Shown here piece by piece: positions 35,700-44,723 of a DNA stretch of 64,000 bases. Source of the stretch: Piscibacillus sp052246295. Its GTDB lineage: Bacteria > Bacillota > Bacilli > Bacillales > Alkalibacillaceae. The translations under genes and the position numbers were made by a program. The notes under the pieces were generated by a model that did not search any database, was not told the origin of the DNA, and worked only from the letters and a program-made list of their open reading frames with translations. Numbering within the stretch: position 1 is the stretch's first letter; the number at the start of each line of letters is the position of its first letter. The DNA lies in assembly GCA_052246295.1 (NCBI GenBank), contig JBQQCO010000005.1; one strand, given 5' to 3'.

Positions 35700-36965
35700 T
35701 TAAATCCAGCCACGGAATCTTGCCGCTTCTGTCATCTTACGAACTCCAACCATATATGCAGCTAAGCGCATATCAATTTGACGATTTTGACTTGTAGTAT
35801 ATACATTATTAAAGGCCTTTACTAATACTTCACGTAACTTCTCTTGTACCTCTTCTTCTTTCCAGTAGTATCCTTGATTGTTTTGTACCCATTCAAAGTA
35901 AGATACTGTAACACCACCGGAAGATGCGAGTACATCAGGTACAATAAGTACATCACGCTCTGTTAAGATTTTAGTTGCTTCTAAAGTCGTTGGACCATTT
36001 GCTGCCTCAACAACAATACTTGCTTTTATGTTATGAGCATTATCTTTCGTGATTTGGTTTTCAATTGCAGCTGGTACTAAGATATCAGTATCTAGTTCTA
36101 ACATCTCTTCATTCGATATTGTATCTTCAAACAAGTTTGTTACTGTACCAAAGCTGTCACGACGATCTAATAAATAATCAATGTCTAGTCCATCTGGGTC
36201 ATGTAAAGCACCTTCTGCATCTGAGATGGCAATTACCTTTGCACCCATGTCATACATAAATTTAGCTAAGAAGCTGCCCGCATTACCAAAGCCTTGTACA
36301 ATTACACGTGCTCCTTTAATATCGATGCCACGTTTTTTACAAGCTTCTTCAATACAAATTGTTACACCTTTAGCTGTAGCAGACTCTCTACCATGGGATC
36401 CACCTAATACAATAGGTTTACCTGTAATGAACCCTGGGTTATTAAATTCATCTATACGGCTGTATTCATCCATCATCCAAGCCATGATTTGTGAATTCGT
36501 AAAGACATCTGGTGCTGGAATATCTTTAGTCGGACCAACTATTTGTGAAATTGCTCGAACATATCCACGACTTAAAGCTTCTAATTCTCTAAATGACATC
36601 TTTCTTGGGTCGCAAATTATGCCACCTTTACCACCACCGTACGGTAAATCGACAATTCCAGCTTTAAGGGTCATCCAAATTGAAAGTGCACGAACTTCAT
36701 TTTCTGTTACATTTGGGTGGAAGCGAACCCCACCTTTTGTTGGACCTACTGCGTCATTGTGTTGAGCACGATAACCTGTAAAAATCTTAACTTTTCCATC
36801 ATCCATACGAACAGGTATTCTTACGATCATCATTCGAACGGGTTCTTTCATTAGTTCGTATGCTTCCTCAGGATAACCTAACTTATTTAAGGCATTTTTT
36901 ATAACTTCTTGAGTTGATACTAAAACATCATTGGCTTGAGAATCTGCTTGCTTATCGGCTACCAT
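35700..36965 (-). CDS. gudB: NAD-specific glutamate dehydrogenase GudB
   Basis: GudB deaminates glutamate to 2-oxoglutarate. Catalytic lysines are within GGVRFHPNV and LPYGGGKGGII, and the NAD domain has VQGFGNAGSFLAKFM. The start ATG at 36965 after AGGAGG gives 421 residues, against 424-427 in B. subtilis. No duplication such as the one that inactivates gudB in the laboratory strain is evident in the active-site region. Position beside ypbH/ypdA is as in B. subtilis. Confidence 0.95.
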   Translation of the reverse strand: MVADKQADSQANDVLVSTQEVIKNALNKLGYPEEAYELMKEPVRMMIVRIPVRMDDGKVKIFTGYRAQHNDAVGPTKGGVRFHPNVTENEVRALSIWMTLKAGIVDLPYGGGKGGIICDPRKMSFRELEALSRGYVRAISQIVGPTKDIPAPDVFTNSQIMAWMMDEYSRIDEFNNPGFITGKPIVLGGSHGRESATAKGVTICIEEACKKRGIDIKGARVIVQGFGNAGSFLAKFMYDMGAKVIAISDAEGALHDPDGLDIDYLLDRRDSFGTVTNLFEDTISNEEMLELDTDILVPAAIENQITKDNAHNIKASIVVEAANGPTTLEATKILTERDVLIVPDVLASSGGVTVSYFEWVQNNQGYYWKEEEVQEKLREVLVKAFNNVYTTSQNRQIDMRLAAYMVGVRKMTEAARFRGWI

Positions 36966-37137
36966 GTGTTTACCTCCTATATTAAAAACAAGAAAAATAA
37001 TGATTATTGCTTTCAATGACTAGTATACATTTTCATACCGAATATGCAACAAAAATCAACCATAATTTTGCCATGTTTTAATGTGATTTAGAAGCGTAAA
37101 AATTTTCATATAGTTGCTTCAATTATCGCTACTTGTA

Positions 37138-38067
37138 TTATTCCTCTATTGTTAAAGAAATAAACTTCCTTAACATGTCTTCATAACTCATATTTACAGC
37201 TTTTGCAGCATCAGGGTATAAACTAGTTGGCGTCATCCCTGGTAGGGTGTTAACTTCTAAAATAATTGGTTCATTGTCTTCATTTAGAATAAAGTCAACC
37301 CTTGAATATGTTTCACAGCCCAAAGATTGATGAGCAAGCACCGCATAATCCTGTATTTTATTAGTTAATTCGGAGTTAATTTCTGCTGGACAAATATGTT
37401 CACTTCCGTCTTCCGAATATTTTGATTCATAATCGTAGTATTCACTCTTTGGAATAATTTCAATAATTGGCAATGCTTTCTCTTGGCCTTTATTTCCGAG
37501 AACAGCACACGTCAGCTCTCTTCCTTTTACAAATTCCTCTACTAAAATTTCAAAATCATGAGTAAAAGCCAAATCAACTGCATCTTTGACCTGGCTCTCC
37601 TCATTAACAATTGTTAATCCTAAAGTTGAACCTTCTTGGTTAGGCTTAATTACGATCGGTAATGTGAATTCATTCAAGATATCTTTTTCAATAGAAGATG
37701 CATCTTGATGTTCACCATATGTTTTACCCTTTGCAACAGGCATGTTATGTCTTGCAAATATTTGTTTTGCCTTTGATTTATCCATTGCTAAAGAAGACGC
37801 TAAAACTCCAGAACCAACATATGGAATTCCCATTAACTCTAATAGTCCTTGGACGGTTCCATCTTCTCCTTGTTTACCGTGTAATCCGATAAATACTAAA
37901 TTACAACCATTAACCTTTGACATCATCTCTGCCAATTTATTAGGATCAAAATCGATGGCTATAACATCGTGACCGATTTTCTCTAACGCTTGAATAATGC
38001 CTTTTCCTGTCGATAAAGATACTTCACGTTCTTTTGATGTCCCGCCATATAAAACTGCCACTTTCAT
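37138..38067 (-). CDS. ddl: D-alanine--D-alanine ligase Ddl
   Basis: Ddl joins two D-alanines for peptidoglycan precursors. Features are the GGTSKEREVSLSTG start, LHGKQGEDGTVQGLLE, the ATP-grasp segment PIVIKPNQEGSTLGL and the metal site RVDFILNEDNEPIILEVNTLPGMTPTSL. The start ATG at 38067 follows GAGGTGA; a false GTG lies nine bases before. It has 309 residues, shorter than ddl of B. subtilis (about 354), which is the VanA-like type. Its place between mecB and gudB differs from B. subtilis. Confidence 0.95.
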   Translation of the reverse strand: MKVAVLYGGTSKEREVSLSTGKGIIQALEKIGHDVIAIDFDPNKLAEMMSKVNGCNLVFIGLHGKQGEDGTVQGLLELMGIPYVGSGVLASSLAMDKSKAKQIFARHNMPVAKGKTYGEHQDASSIEKDILNEFTLPIVIKPNQEGSTLGLTIVNEESQVKDAVDLAFTHDFEILVEEFVKGRELTCAVLGNKGQEKALPIIEIIPKSEYYDYESKYSEDGSEHICPAEINSELTNKIQDYAVLAHQSLGCETYSRVDFILNEDNEPIILEVNTLPGMTPTSLYPDAAKAVNMSYEDMLRKFISLTIEE

Positions 38068-38085
38068 TATGTTCACCTCTAAATT

Positions 38086-38661
38086 TTAGAAATACTTTAC
38101 AAATATTTGTAATGCGTTGTCTTTTGCAATTTGGTTTCCGTGTTCATTTAGGATATAAGATGTCAAAGTGCTTGGAGATGCATACTCCGATAATACAGAT
38201 ATTAAGTCCTGTCGAATTTTTTCAGTTAATGATCTTTCATTAATGTGTAGATAATACAGTCCATCATAAGAATAAAAACTACTCGTTAAATCATATTTGT
38301 ACTGAACCCTTTTCGCCGCTTGAATCACATCTTCCAAATCATTAAATACAAATATCATCTCTTTACTCTCATCCATTGTCACTTTTAATTCAATATACTC
38401 TTCATTTTCACTCTGATCGTACTCATTCTGTGTCACAATAATAATCATACCTTGAGCTTGAAGCATATGAACCTTAACAACTAACATTCCATCTAAATCC
38501 ATATTTAGTTCTTCACATGCTTCATATAACATGTCTTGGAATAATTGATTGGCTTTAGGTAAGTTGTTCCACAGATCTTCTTTTGAATAACCTCGTTCTT
38601 GCAAATCATCATATGTCATAAAGATTTTAAATTGGTTAACGCTTAAACGTTCTAATCTCAC
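38086..38661 (-). CDS. mecB: Adaptor protein MecB (YpbH), MecA family
   Basis: A MecA-family adaptor that brings substrates to ClpCP. The N-terminal MRLERLSVNQFKIFMTYDDLQERGYSKEDLW is the substrate-binding part; the C-terminal half, from about 110, binds ClpC. At 191 residues it is shorter than MecA (about 220). Its location near recQ-ypbD and gudB matches ypbH rather than mecA, which lies elsewhere in B. subtilis. Paralogue choice rests on context. Confidence 0.85.
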   Translation of the reverse strand: MRLERLSVNQFKIFMTYDDLQERGYSKEDLWNNLPKANQLFQDMLYEACEELNMDLDGMLVVKVHMLQAQGMIIIVTQNEYDQSENEEYIELKVTMDESKEMIFVFNDLEDVIQAAKRVQYKYDLTSSFYSYDGLYYLHINERSLTEKIRQDLISVLSEYASPSTLTSYILNEHGNQIAKDNALQIFVKYF

Positions 38662-38796
38662 GTAACCACCTCCACCGTCTCACTATTATCTTATGTTTTT
38701 GCCTAGCTTAAAATTGCCTGTATTACTCAAAATAATTCGAATTGTTGTAGAATAATAATCAATTCTAGCGACAGCATAAGTTTTCCTGCTCATTAA

Positions 38797-38823
38797 AAAT
38801 AAAAAAGTGGTTTAAACACCACT
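38797..38823 (-). terminator. Terminator of ypbB-recQ-ypbD group
   Basis: AGTGGT (38806-38811) and ACCACT (38818-38823) with a six-base loop, then TTTTTTATTTTT on the minus strand, just after the 70-residue gene. Confidence 0.75.
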
Positions 38824-38846
38824 GGTCATTTAAACTAAAACTACTA

Positions 38847-39059
38847 TTATTGTAACCAATATATATAGGTGAAGGGAATAGATAAAATCAAGATAATAAA
38901 TAAAAACAGTAAAGTTTTTAAAATAAAATTGCTCGTCCTTAACGGATTTAAGTTAATCGTCAGTTCTTTCTTCACCTTTTTACTTCGATGTCTCTCTTTC
39001 CTCGAGGGTAAGTTTAGCACATCCAATTCTTTATGTGATGATCTTGCACGCTCTTTCAT
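38847..39059 (-). CDS. Small basic protein with C-terminal membrane anchor, possible short YpbE
   Basis: A 70-residue protein: about 38 strongly basic residues (PSRKERHRSKKVKKELT), then one hydrophobic segment (about 45-68) at the extreme C-terminus. GGGAGTGA before the ATG overlaps the ypbD stop, so it is coupled. B. subtilis has ypbE here, a basic-plus-membrane protein with a LysM domain; this one stops right after the membrane segment. I infer a truncated ypbE, but it could be an unrelated small protein. Confidence 0.5.
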   Translation of the reverse strand: MKERARSSHKELDVLNLPSRKERHRSKKVKKELTINLNPLRTSNFILKTLLFLFIILILSIPFTYIYWLQ

Positions 39060-39066
39060 GATGTGA

Positions 39067-39639
39067 TCACTCCCGGTTAAGTCTATAATAAATTCCTAAT
39101 AGAAAATCAATTGTAAAATGGGCAGCAATAGGGACCAATAAATTATTAGTCTGCAAATATAAATACCCAATAATAAAAGATAATAACAATACAGAAATAA
39201 GTAAAACAAATTTATTTAAGTATCGAAAGTGAACTAGTGCAAATAATACGCTAGCTATTATAAACCCAAAGCTTGTTTGAATAACACCCCTAAACAATAA
39301 CTCTTCAGAAAAACTTACAACTAAGGACAGTATAAATATTTGAGGGATGCTTAATGATGTAAAAATCTTTTGGTTAATTCCACCATCGTCGTAATGCTTC
39401 TCTGGTAAAAGTTTAATAAGTATAAGGTCAATCAAAACAATTATAAGGCCTGGTAACACACCGAAAATTATAATTTGACCTAAATCCCATTTAAATAATG
39501 TTAGAAATTCTACTAGATCATCAAATAAAAAGATTGAAAAAACTATCGCAATAGTTATGAAGATAAACTGTGATAAATATAGGTTTAATAACAGTTCACG
39601 TTTAGATAACTGTTTAATAATTTCAGCTTGCTTATTCAT
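39067..39639 (-). CDS. ypbD: CPBP-family intramembrane metalloprotease YpbD
   Basis: A CAAX-protease/bacteriocin-processing family protein. It has about five hydrophobic segments with the motifs EELLFRG (EExxxR), FALVHFRYL (FxxxH) and HFTIDFLLG (HxxxB). It is 190 residues long. Its substrate is unknown. It starts on the recQ stop (TAATG) and is followed by the small 38847 gene. Confidence 0.88.
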   Translation of the reverse strand: MNKQAEIIKQLSKRELLLNLYLSQFIFITIAIVFSIFLFDDLVEFLTLFKWDLGQIIIFGVLPGLIIVLIDLILIKLLPEKHYDDGGINQKIFTSLSIPQIFILSLVVSFSEELLFRGVIQTSFGFIIASVLFALVHFRYLNKFVLLISVLLLSFIIGYLYLQTNNLLVPIAAHFTIDFLLGIYYRLNRE

Positions 39640-41099
39640 TAAGTCACCCTTCCACCGATTGGTAACAATTCATCTAAAATATTTTGCCAATCATTCGTAC
39701 GGTTCTTCTTGTTATTTTGGTGAAGGTGCCAATTATGAATATCAAAATCACAATTATCACAACAATCGTAGCTGCTCTTTCTAACCTCAGATTGATAAGG
39801 GTGAAATAACGCTTGTCTTCTACACTGTTCCGTATGAACCCATTCTAACAACTCTAATACACTTTTAAGCTTTACTTCTTTTCGCTTATTACGATTCTTG
39901 ATTATTTCTTGTATTAACTCATCTTGAGAATCTATACTTGTTTGATCAACTTGAAGCTTTAGAAATCTCTCCTTTATTTCAGGTAACGTACCTTCTACGT
40001 CTTGTAATAAAAATGATTTAATTTCATGGTCATCAGGTAGCTCTGACTCAATCATTTGAAAAGGGAGGGCTTCGTCCCCTTTTGTATATAGTAAAACACT
40101 GACACTATGCTCACCATCACGCCCTGCTCTACCAGTTTCTTGAATGAAAGATTCAATGTTGTTTGGAAGATGATAGTGAATAATTAACCTGACATCTTCC
40201 TTATTAATACCCATACCAAACGCACTTGTACAACATATGATATCTAATTGCCCTAGCATAAATTGTTGCTGTATTAACAAACGGTCTTGTTGCTCCATTC
40301 CCCCATGATAATAAGCAATCGCGAGCTCTGGAAATTGACGTTGTAATTGAGAACTTATTTGTTCTGTTACTTGTCGACTTGAGAAATAAATCATAGTAGG
40401 AGCTTTAACTCGTTCTATAATGTCGATTAGTTGTTCTTGTTTCTCAACGAAGTGATTCGACTCTAATACATTATAAGTGATGTTCGTTCGGTCCATAGGA
40501 TAAATAATCTTATCCATATCTAAATCTAGGTAATTAATAATATCATCTTGTATTTTAGGTGTAGCAGTTGCACTTAATGCCAGCACAGTTGGTTCGTTTA
40601 AATCTTTAATAACATATTTTAAACGCAAATAGTCTGGCCGAAATTCATGTCCCCATTGAGAAATGCAGTGAGCTTCATCAATGACAAACAATGATACACT
40701 AATTTGTTTTAAACGTTCAATAAAATGCGCTTGTTGCAACATCTCTGGTGAACAATAAATTAGTTGATATTGACCAAGTTTATTGAGCACATTATCTTTC
40801 TGTTGAGGGGATAATAAACTATTTATAGCTGTGACTCTTTTAAACCCTTGTGATTTTAAAAGTTTTACTTGATCAACCATTAATGATATTAAAGGTGAAA
40901 CAACTACCGTAACACCATCTAATAGTTTTGCAGGAAGTTGGTAGCATATCGACTTCCCGCTACCTGTAGGTAAAGTAGCAAGTGTATGTTGATTAGACAA
41001 AACTGATTCGATAATGTCCTTCTGGCCTTCTCTAAAAGCAGAAAAACCAAATTGTTCATACAAGGCTTGTTCGAGGTTTTCATAGTTTGATTTAATCAT
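39639..41099 (-). CDS. recQ: ATP-dependent DNA helicase RecQ (RecS type)
   Basis: A 3'-5' superfamily 2 helicase for recombination and replication repair. Motifs include TLPTGSGKSICYQLP, DEAHCISQWGHEFRPDY, ALSATATP, STSAFGMGINKEDVR and QETGRAGRDG. The zinc-binding CRRQ...CCDNCD follows. At 486 residues, no HRDC domain remains, as in the short B. subtilis RecS. ATGA overlap with ypbB shows tight coupling. Confidence 0.95.
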   Translation of the reverse strand: MIKSNYENLEQALYEQFGFSAFREGQKDIIESVLSNQHTLATLPTGSGKSICYQLPAKLLDGVTVVVSPLISLMVDQVKLLKSQGFKRVTAINSLLSPQQKDNVLNKLGQYQLIYCSPEMLQQAHFIERLKQISVSLFVIDEAHCISQWGHEFRPDYLRLKYVIKDLNEPTVLALSATATPKIQDDIINYLDLDMDKIIYPMDRTNITYNVLESNHFVEKQEQLIDIIERVKAPTMIYFSSRQVTEQISSQLQRQFPELAIAYYHGGMEQQDRLLIQQQFMLGQLDIICCTSAFGMGINKEDVRLIIHYHLPNNIESFIQETGRAGRDGEHSVSVLLYTKGDEALPFQMIESELPDDHEIKSFLLQDVEGTLPEIKERFLKLQVDQTSIDSQDELIQEIIKNRNKRKEVKLKSVLELLEWVHTEQCRRQALFHPYQSEVRKSSYDCCDNCDFDIHNWHLHQNNKKNRTNDWQNILDELLPIGGRVT

Positions 41100-42136
41100 A
41101 AATCTACACTCTCTTTATATGTATGGTATTTGGCCAAGACCAATCTTAATTGAAAATAAGTTACAGAATGGTTGAGATATTTCATTAACGTCTTTAATCG
41201 TTTTGCATCTGTTTCGTTTATGACGTTAACGATTCGTTCTATGTCATTGCGTTCAACAAATGAAGTAATATCAAAATCTTCTATTTGGGTTGCTATCTCA
41301 ATTATATGATCTTGAATGGTACTTTCTTTGAGTCTTCTTATTTTCTCAATCTTTTGGATGTTATAACCCCTTAGTAGTAACTCATAGGTTCTGCGAGCTG
41401 ATTCAGTTAAAGAGGAGTCATTATGATTAATGATTAAGCTTTTTAATAATGGATATAAGTTACCTTGATTTGTTACTTCATCCAATACCTTATGGATAGT
41501 TGCTTTAGTCATTAACTCAACATCTTCTTCATTCAACTGAACGTAATCAGCAACCTGTCTGCGATTATATCCAATTCGAGTATACCCCGTTAATTGCATC
41601 GTAAAAACGTTAGCGTACAATTCATTTAGTTTTTTTAAAATAGATTCTAATTCCACCTTTAATTGTTCTGATAAAAAAATTGGTTCACCTTGATTTAATA
41701 GACTTTTCACCTGTCGTTGAATGATTAAATCATCAGATATTGGAATAAAACGTTTATTTTGATAAGTTAAATTAGATAGCGTTTGAATCAACAATTGTAG
41801 GGTGGCAAACCATTGACGATCGACCTTATGATATTTAAAGCCATTAAAATCTTTTAACTGTTGTTCTATATGATCTACTTTTTTTAGGTCAATAGTGAAA
41901 GAATCTTTGCCAACACTAATTAGACCCTCATTTATAAATTGCTGTAGCCATTGGTCATAAGTTTCTTTTTTTAGACGTGGGAGTATGCTATAAGCATTTT
42001 TTAATCCAAATAAATGAATATCTTGAATCGTTTGCGAAGACTTCTTGCCACGTAATATATGGTAGGCAGCATATACTGTACGCTGACCATTTAATCGTGA
42101 TAATATGTATAATAACGTAGTTCTAAATTCAATCAT
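41096..42136 (-). CDS. ypbB: Helix-turn-helix protein YpbB, RecQ partner
   Basis: A 346-residue protein of the YpbB family with a helix-turn-helix in the C-terminal part (about 255-300, LLLRGYNIQKIEKIRRLKESTIQDHIIEIA, read in two pieces), always next to recQ in bacilli. Function not known. It is divergent from fer with only 32 bases between the two starts, so its promoter must lie inside or across fer. Confidence 0.85.
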   Translation of the reverse strand: MIEFRTTLLYILSRLNGQRTVYAAYHILRGKKSSQTIQDIHLFGLKNAYSILPRLKKETYDQWLQQFINEGLISVGKDSFTIDLKKVDHIEQQLKDFNGFKYHKVDRQWFATLQLLIQTLSNLTYQNKRFIPISDDLIIQRQVKSLLNQGEPIFLSEQLKVELESILKKLNELYANVFTMQLTGYTRIGYNRRQVADYVQLNEEDVELMTKATIHKVLDEVTNQGNLYPLLKSLIINHNDSSLTESARRTYELLLRGYNIQKIEKIRRLKESTIQDHIIEIATQIEDFDITSFVERNDIERIVNVINETDAKRLKTLMKYLNHSVTYFQLRLVLAKYHTYKESVDL

Positions 42137-42168
42137 TTTGCACCTCAGTATTAAATGGAGGATTATTA

Positions 42169-42435
42169 ATGGCTAAATATACTTATGTAAATCAAGAAAC
42201 TTGTATTGCTTGCGGTGCGTGTGGTGCTACCGCTCCAGATATTTTTGATTATGATGAAACAGGTGTTGCCTTTAATTTAATAGATCAAAATACAGGTTCT
42301 GTCAAAATACCTAAAGAATTAATAAACGATTTAGAAGATGCGTATGATGGATGCCCTTCTGAATCAATTCAAGTTGCAGAAAATCCATTTCTGCAGATAA
42401 AAAATCAGTTTCGTTCAAGTAATGTTTCTTCGTGA
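42169..42435 (+). CDS. fer: [4Fe-4S] ferredoxin Fer
   Basis: A small ferredoxin with CIACGACG (three cysteines of the cluster) and the fourth in GCPSES; only one cluster is present. It can pass electrons to enzymes such as fatty acid desaturase or cytochrome P450. GGAGG precedes the ATG. Its 88 residues are slightly longer than B. subtilis Fer (82), and the extra tail lies in the convergent HTH gene, which it overlaps by 31 bases. Confidence 0.94.
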   Translation: MAKYTYVNQETCIACGACGATAPDIFDYDETGVAFNLIDQNTGSVKIPKELINDLEDAYDGCPSESIQVAENPFLQIKNQFRSSNVSS

Positions 42436-42887
42436 TTTAAAACAAATTCTCTAAAGTGCTTATCGGCACTTTTTTTATAGAAACTACTAAATACTCTATA
42501 ACCTAGTTGATCAACAATTCGATAGTACTTTGTAATAACGTGACGTTGTAGAATAAAACCATTTTTCTCATCGATCACTTTCCAAAGAGATTGATTCATC
42601 CACTTTTGGGAGTTTTGCAAGTTAATGTTTTTCCTTGCAATGGTTTGAAGTAAGTAAACTACATCTTCCTCACCCAATTCCTGTTGAATAATAGTGCTAT
42701 CCCTAAAAAGACTAGCAAATGTCACTACCACAGACCAACTTGCCAATTGTCTCTCTTTCTCAATTTGTACAATTGTTTTTTTAGAAACGCCAAGGATACT
42801 AGCCATTTCATCTTGGTTATAATTAAATTCAGATCTGACAAGTTTAATCTTTGATGAAAGGATTTTAACTAATTCCTGTTCATTCAT
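42405..42887 (-). CDS. XRE-type HTH transcriptional regulator
   Basis: A Cro/CI helix-turn-helix is at about residues 8-60 (LVRSEFNYNQDEMASILGVSKKT, read in part). A helical domain of about 100 residues follows, without a recognised ligand motif. The start is the ATG at 42887 behind GAGAGGG. The stop lies within the end of convergent fer. I do not recognise a named homologue; it has no B. subtilis counterpart at this position. Confidence 0.75.
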   Translation of the reverse strand: MNEQELVKILSSKIKLVRSEFNYNQDEMASILGVSKKTIVQIEKERQLASWSVVVTFASLFRDSTIIQQELGEEDVVYLLQTIARKNINLQNSQKWMNQSLWKVIDEKNGFILQRHVITKYYRIVDQLGYRVFSSFYKKSADKHFREFVLNHEETLLERN

Positions 42888-42959
42888 AAAATTCCCTCTC
42901 ACAATTTGTCATTTAATATCATTTTACCATGAATCTTGCTTTTCTTACTATATAAAGAT

Positions 42960-42968
42960 TGGTATAAT
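42960..42968 (+). promoter_or_regulatory. Extended -10 promoter for ppa
   Basis: TGGTATAAT is a perfect extended -10 box, 34 bases before the ppa start. The -35 region is weak, fitting an extended -10 promoter. Confidence 0.55.
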
Positions 42969-43001
42969 TAGTAATCGATAATAGCATAAGGAGGACTCAC
43001 T

Positions 43002-43496
43002 ATGGCAGATAATAAAATTGTAGAAGTTTTTGTAGAGATTCCTACAGGTAGCCAGAACAAATATGAATATGACAAAGAAAAAGGTGTTTTTAAATTAGAT
43101 CGCGTACTATTCTCACCTCAATTTTATCCAGCAGAATACGGTTATCTAGACGAAACACTTGCATTAGATGACGATCCATTAGATGCACTTGTACTAGTAA
43201 CAAACCCTACGTTCCCTGGATGCGTGATTGATGCACGTGTTATTGGTTTCTTAAACATGATTGACAGTGGTGAAGAAGACCAAAAATTACTTGCTGTACC
43301 TGTTGAAGACCCACGCTTTAAAGATGTTTATACATTAGAGGATATTCCTCAACATAAATTAGATGAAATCTCTCATTTCTTTAAGACATACAAAGACCTT
43401 CAAGGTAAAAAGACTGAAATTGGCGATTGGGAAGGTCCAGAAGCAGCAAGCAAGTTAATTGATGAGTGTGTTCAGCGTTATCATGACCAAAAGTAA
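43002..43496 (+). CDS. ppa: Family I inorganic pyrophosphatase
   Basis: A soluble family I enzyme that hydrolyses pyrophosphate to pull biosynthetic reactions forward. DDDPLDALVL is the signature (D-x-D-P-x-D), and EIPTGSQNKYEYD and EYGYLDETLA supply other active-site residues. Length 164 is right. B. subtilis uses family II (PpaC), so this marks a difference in lineage. It is monocistronic, with a good ribosome site (AAGGAGG), promoter and terminator. Confidence 0.95.
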   Translation: MADNKIVEVFVEIPTGSQNKYEYDKEKGVFKLDRVLFSPQFYPAEYGYLDETLALDDDPLDALVLVTNPTFPGCVIDARVIGFLNMIDSGEEDQKLLAVPVEDPRFKDVYTLEDIPQHKLDEISHFFKTYKDLQGKKTEIGDWEGPEAASKLIDECVQRYHDQK

Positions 43497-43510
43497 TTAT
43501 TAAAAGAAAT

Positions 43511-43552
43511 AAAAGACTAATCGAGAACTATTAAATCTCGGTTAGTCTTTTA
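43511..43552 (+). terminator. Terminator shared by ppa and rsiX
   Basis: AAAAGACTAA, CGAGA and complements form a 15-bp stem with one mismatch; T-runs flank both sides, so it ends both convergent genes. Confidence 0.85.
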
Positions 43553-43562
43553 TTATGAGAAT

Positions 43563-44723
43563 TCACTGAACGTTAATGTGTTCTGGAATTTCAACTGGTG
43601 TGTTCAATTGGTAAGGCCCTACTGTTTCCAAGTCCAAATCGGTAAAGTGCACTTGATCAAATCCAAATGTGCCTGCAGTTAATAAAATAGACTCAATCAT
43701 TCTTAGTGTCATTTCTTGATCCTTAAGTGGTAAGTCTGACTTTAATTGCACTTCTAAAATATCTTCTGAATCGTTCACTTCTATTTCTATATTCGATGGA
43801 ACTGTTGATGAGCCTATACTTTCATCAACCCTAAGTTCATTCAAAGCCTCATTTAAAGTGGCTTCTTGAGTCAATGGTTTCCTCACCCAATATACGCTTC
43901 CATTATTAGTATTATACAATTTATAAACGTAGCTTTGATCACTAAACGAGTGTTCCATGACTTGACCAGTATGTGGAAGCTCCAACGTCTCGCCTTTGTC
44001 ATTTTGTAATTCTATTGTTGTATGACCAATGCTATTAAAATATCTAAGCACCTCAAATAGTGCGTATTCGGTAGCTGTACCGTGCAAGCTATCTTCTGCG
44101 ACCTGAATTATTGGCTCATTTTGATTATTATTGCCTACAAATTCAATCCCATTTATAAAATCATGAGTTAAGCTTAAATATTGATCACTAATATCATCTA
44201 AGTTATTAAAGAATGAGTATGGATCATCCGCATCTGAAAGTAAAAATGTTAAAGGTATAAAGTATTGACTTTCTGGCCCAGGCAAAATCATCGTTACGCT
44301 CTGTAAATTTTCATTGGATAAATCATCTTCATACAATAACTGCGGACCAACGGAATCCATTATTCCTGCTTCTTCAGCTGACTCTTCACCTTCAATATTC
44401 TCTTCAAAATCTTTAGAACTACTTCCTTCCATATCGTTATTCGCTGTGTCCTCTGATTCTTCTGCATTATGAAAAATCATTTGATCAGCTGTATCATTAA
44501 AATTAATAAATTGCATAGCAATAACTACAACGATCGCTAATGCTGCAGCAGAAGTTAATAATGGTAATAACCATCCTCTGTTTCTTCTGCTAGAAATATC
44601 ATTACTATCAGTTATCTCCTTTGATATTTGATCATAATACTCATCAAAGGACTTCTCATCTTCTACACGGGGCATTTCAGACAATAATTTCTCAATGAAT
44701 TCGTCATTATATTTTTTACTCAT
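43563..44723 (-). CDS. rsiX: Anti-sigma-X factor RsiX
   Basis: A membrane anti-sigma factor: about 45 cytoplasmic residues with DEFIEKLLSEMPRVEDEKSFDEYY, one hydrophobic segment (about 48-68), then a large, very acidic outer domain (about 300 residues). The overlap with sigX (ATGA) and the position after resDE identify RsiX. It should hold SigX inactive at the membrane. The acidic linker (EESEDTANNDMEGSS) is unusually charged. Confidence 0.88.
   Translation of the reverse strand: MSKKYNDEFIEKLLSEMPRVEDEKSFDEYYDQISKEITDSNDISSRRNRGWLLPLLTSAAALAIVVVIAMQFINFNDTADQMIFHNAEESEDTANNDMEGSSSKDFEENIEGEESAEEAGIMDSVGPQLLYEDDLSNENLQSVTMILPGPESQYFIPLTFLLSDADDPYSFFNNLDDISDQYLSLTHDFINGIEFVGNNNQNEPIIQVAEDSLHGTATEYALFEVLRYFNSIGHTTIELQNDKGETLELPHTGQVMEHSFSDQSYVYKLYNTNNGSVYWVRKPLTQEATLNEALNELRVDESIGSSTVPSNIEIEVNDSEDILEVQLKSDLPLKDQEMTLRMIESILLTAGTFGFDQVHFTDLDLETVGPYQLNTPVEIPEHINVQ

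Noticed and set aside
36181..36765. Long plus-strand frame (194 residues) opposite gudB
   Set aside because: An antisense shadow of a conserved gene; no ribosome site and no recognisable domain.
38869..39066. Plus-strand 65-residue frame
   Set aside because: It is opposite the 70-residue minus-strand gene, which has a good ribosome site and a downstream terminator.
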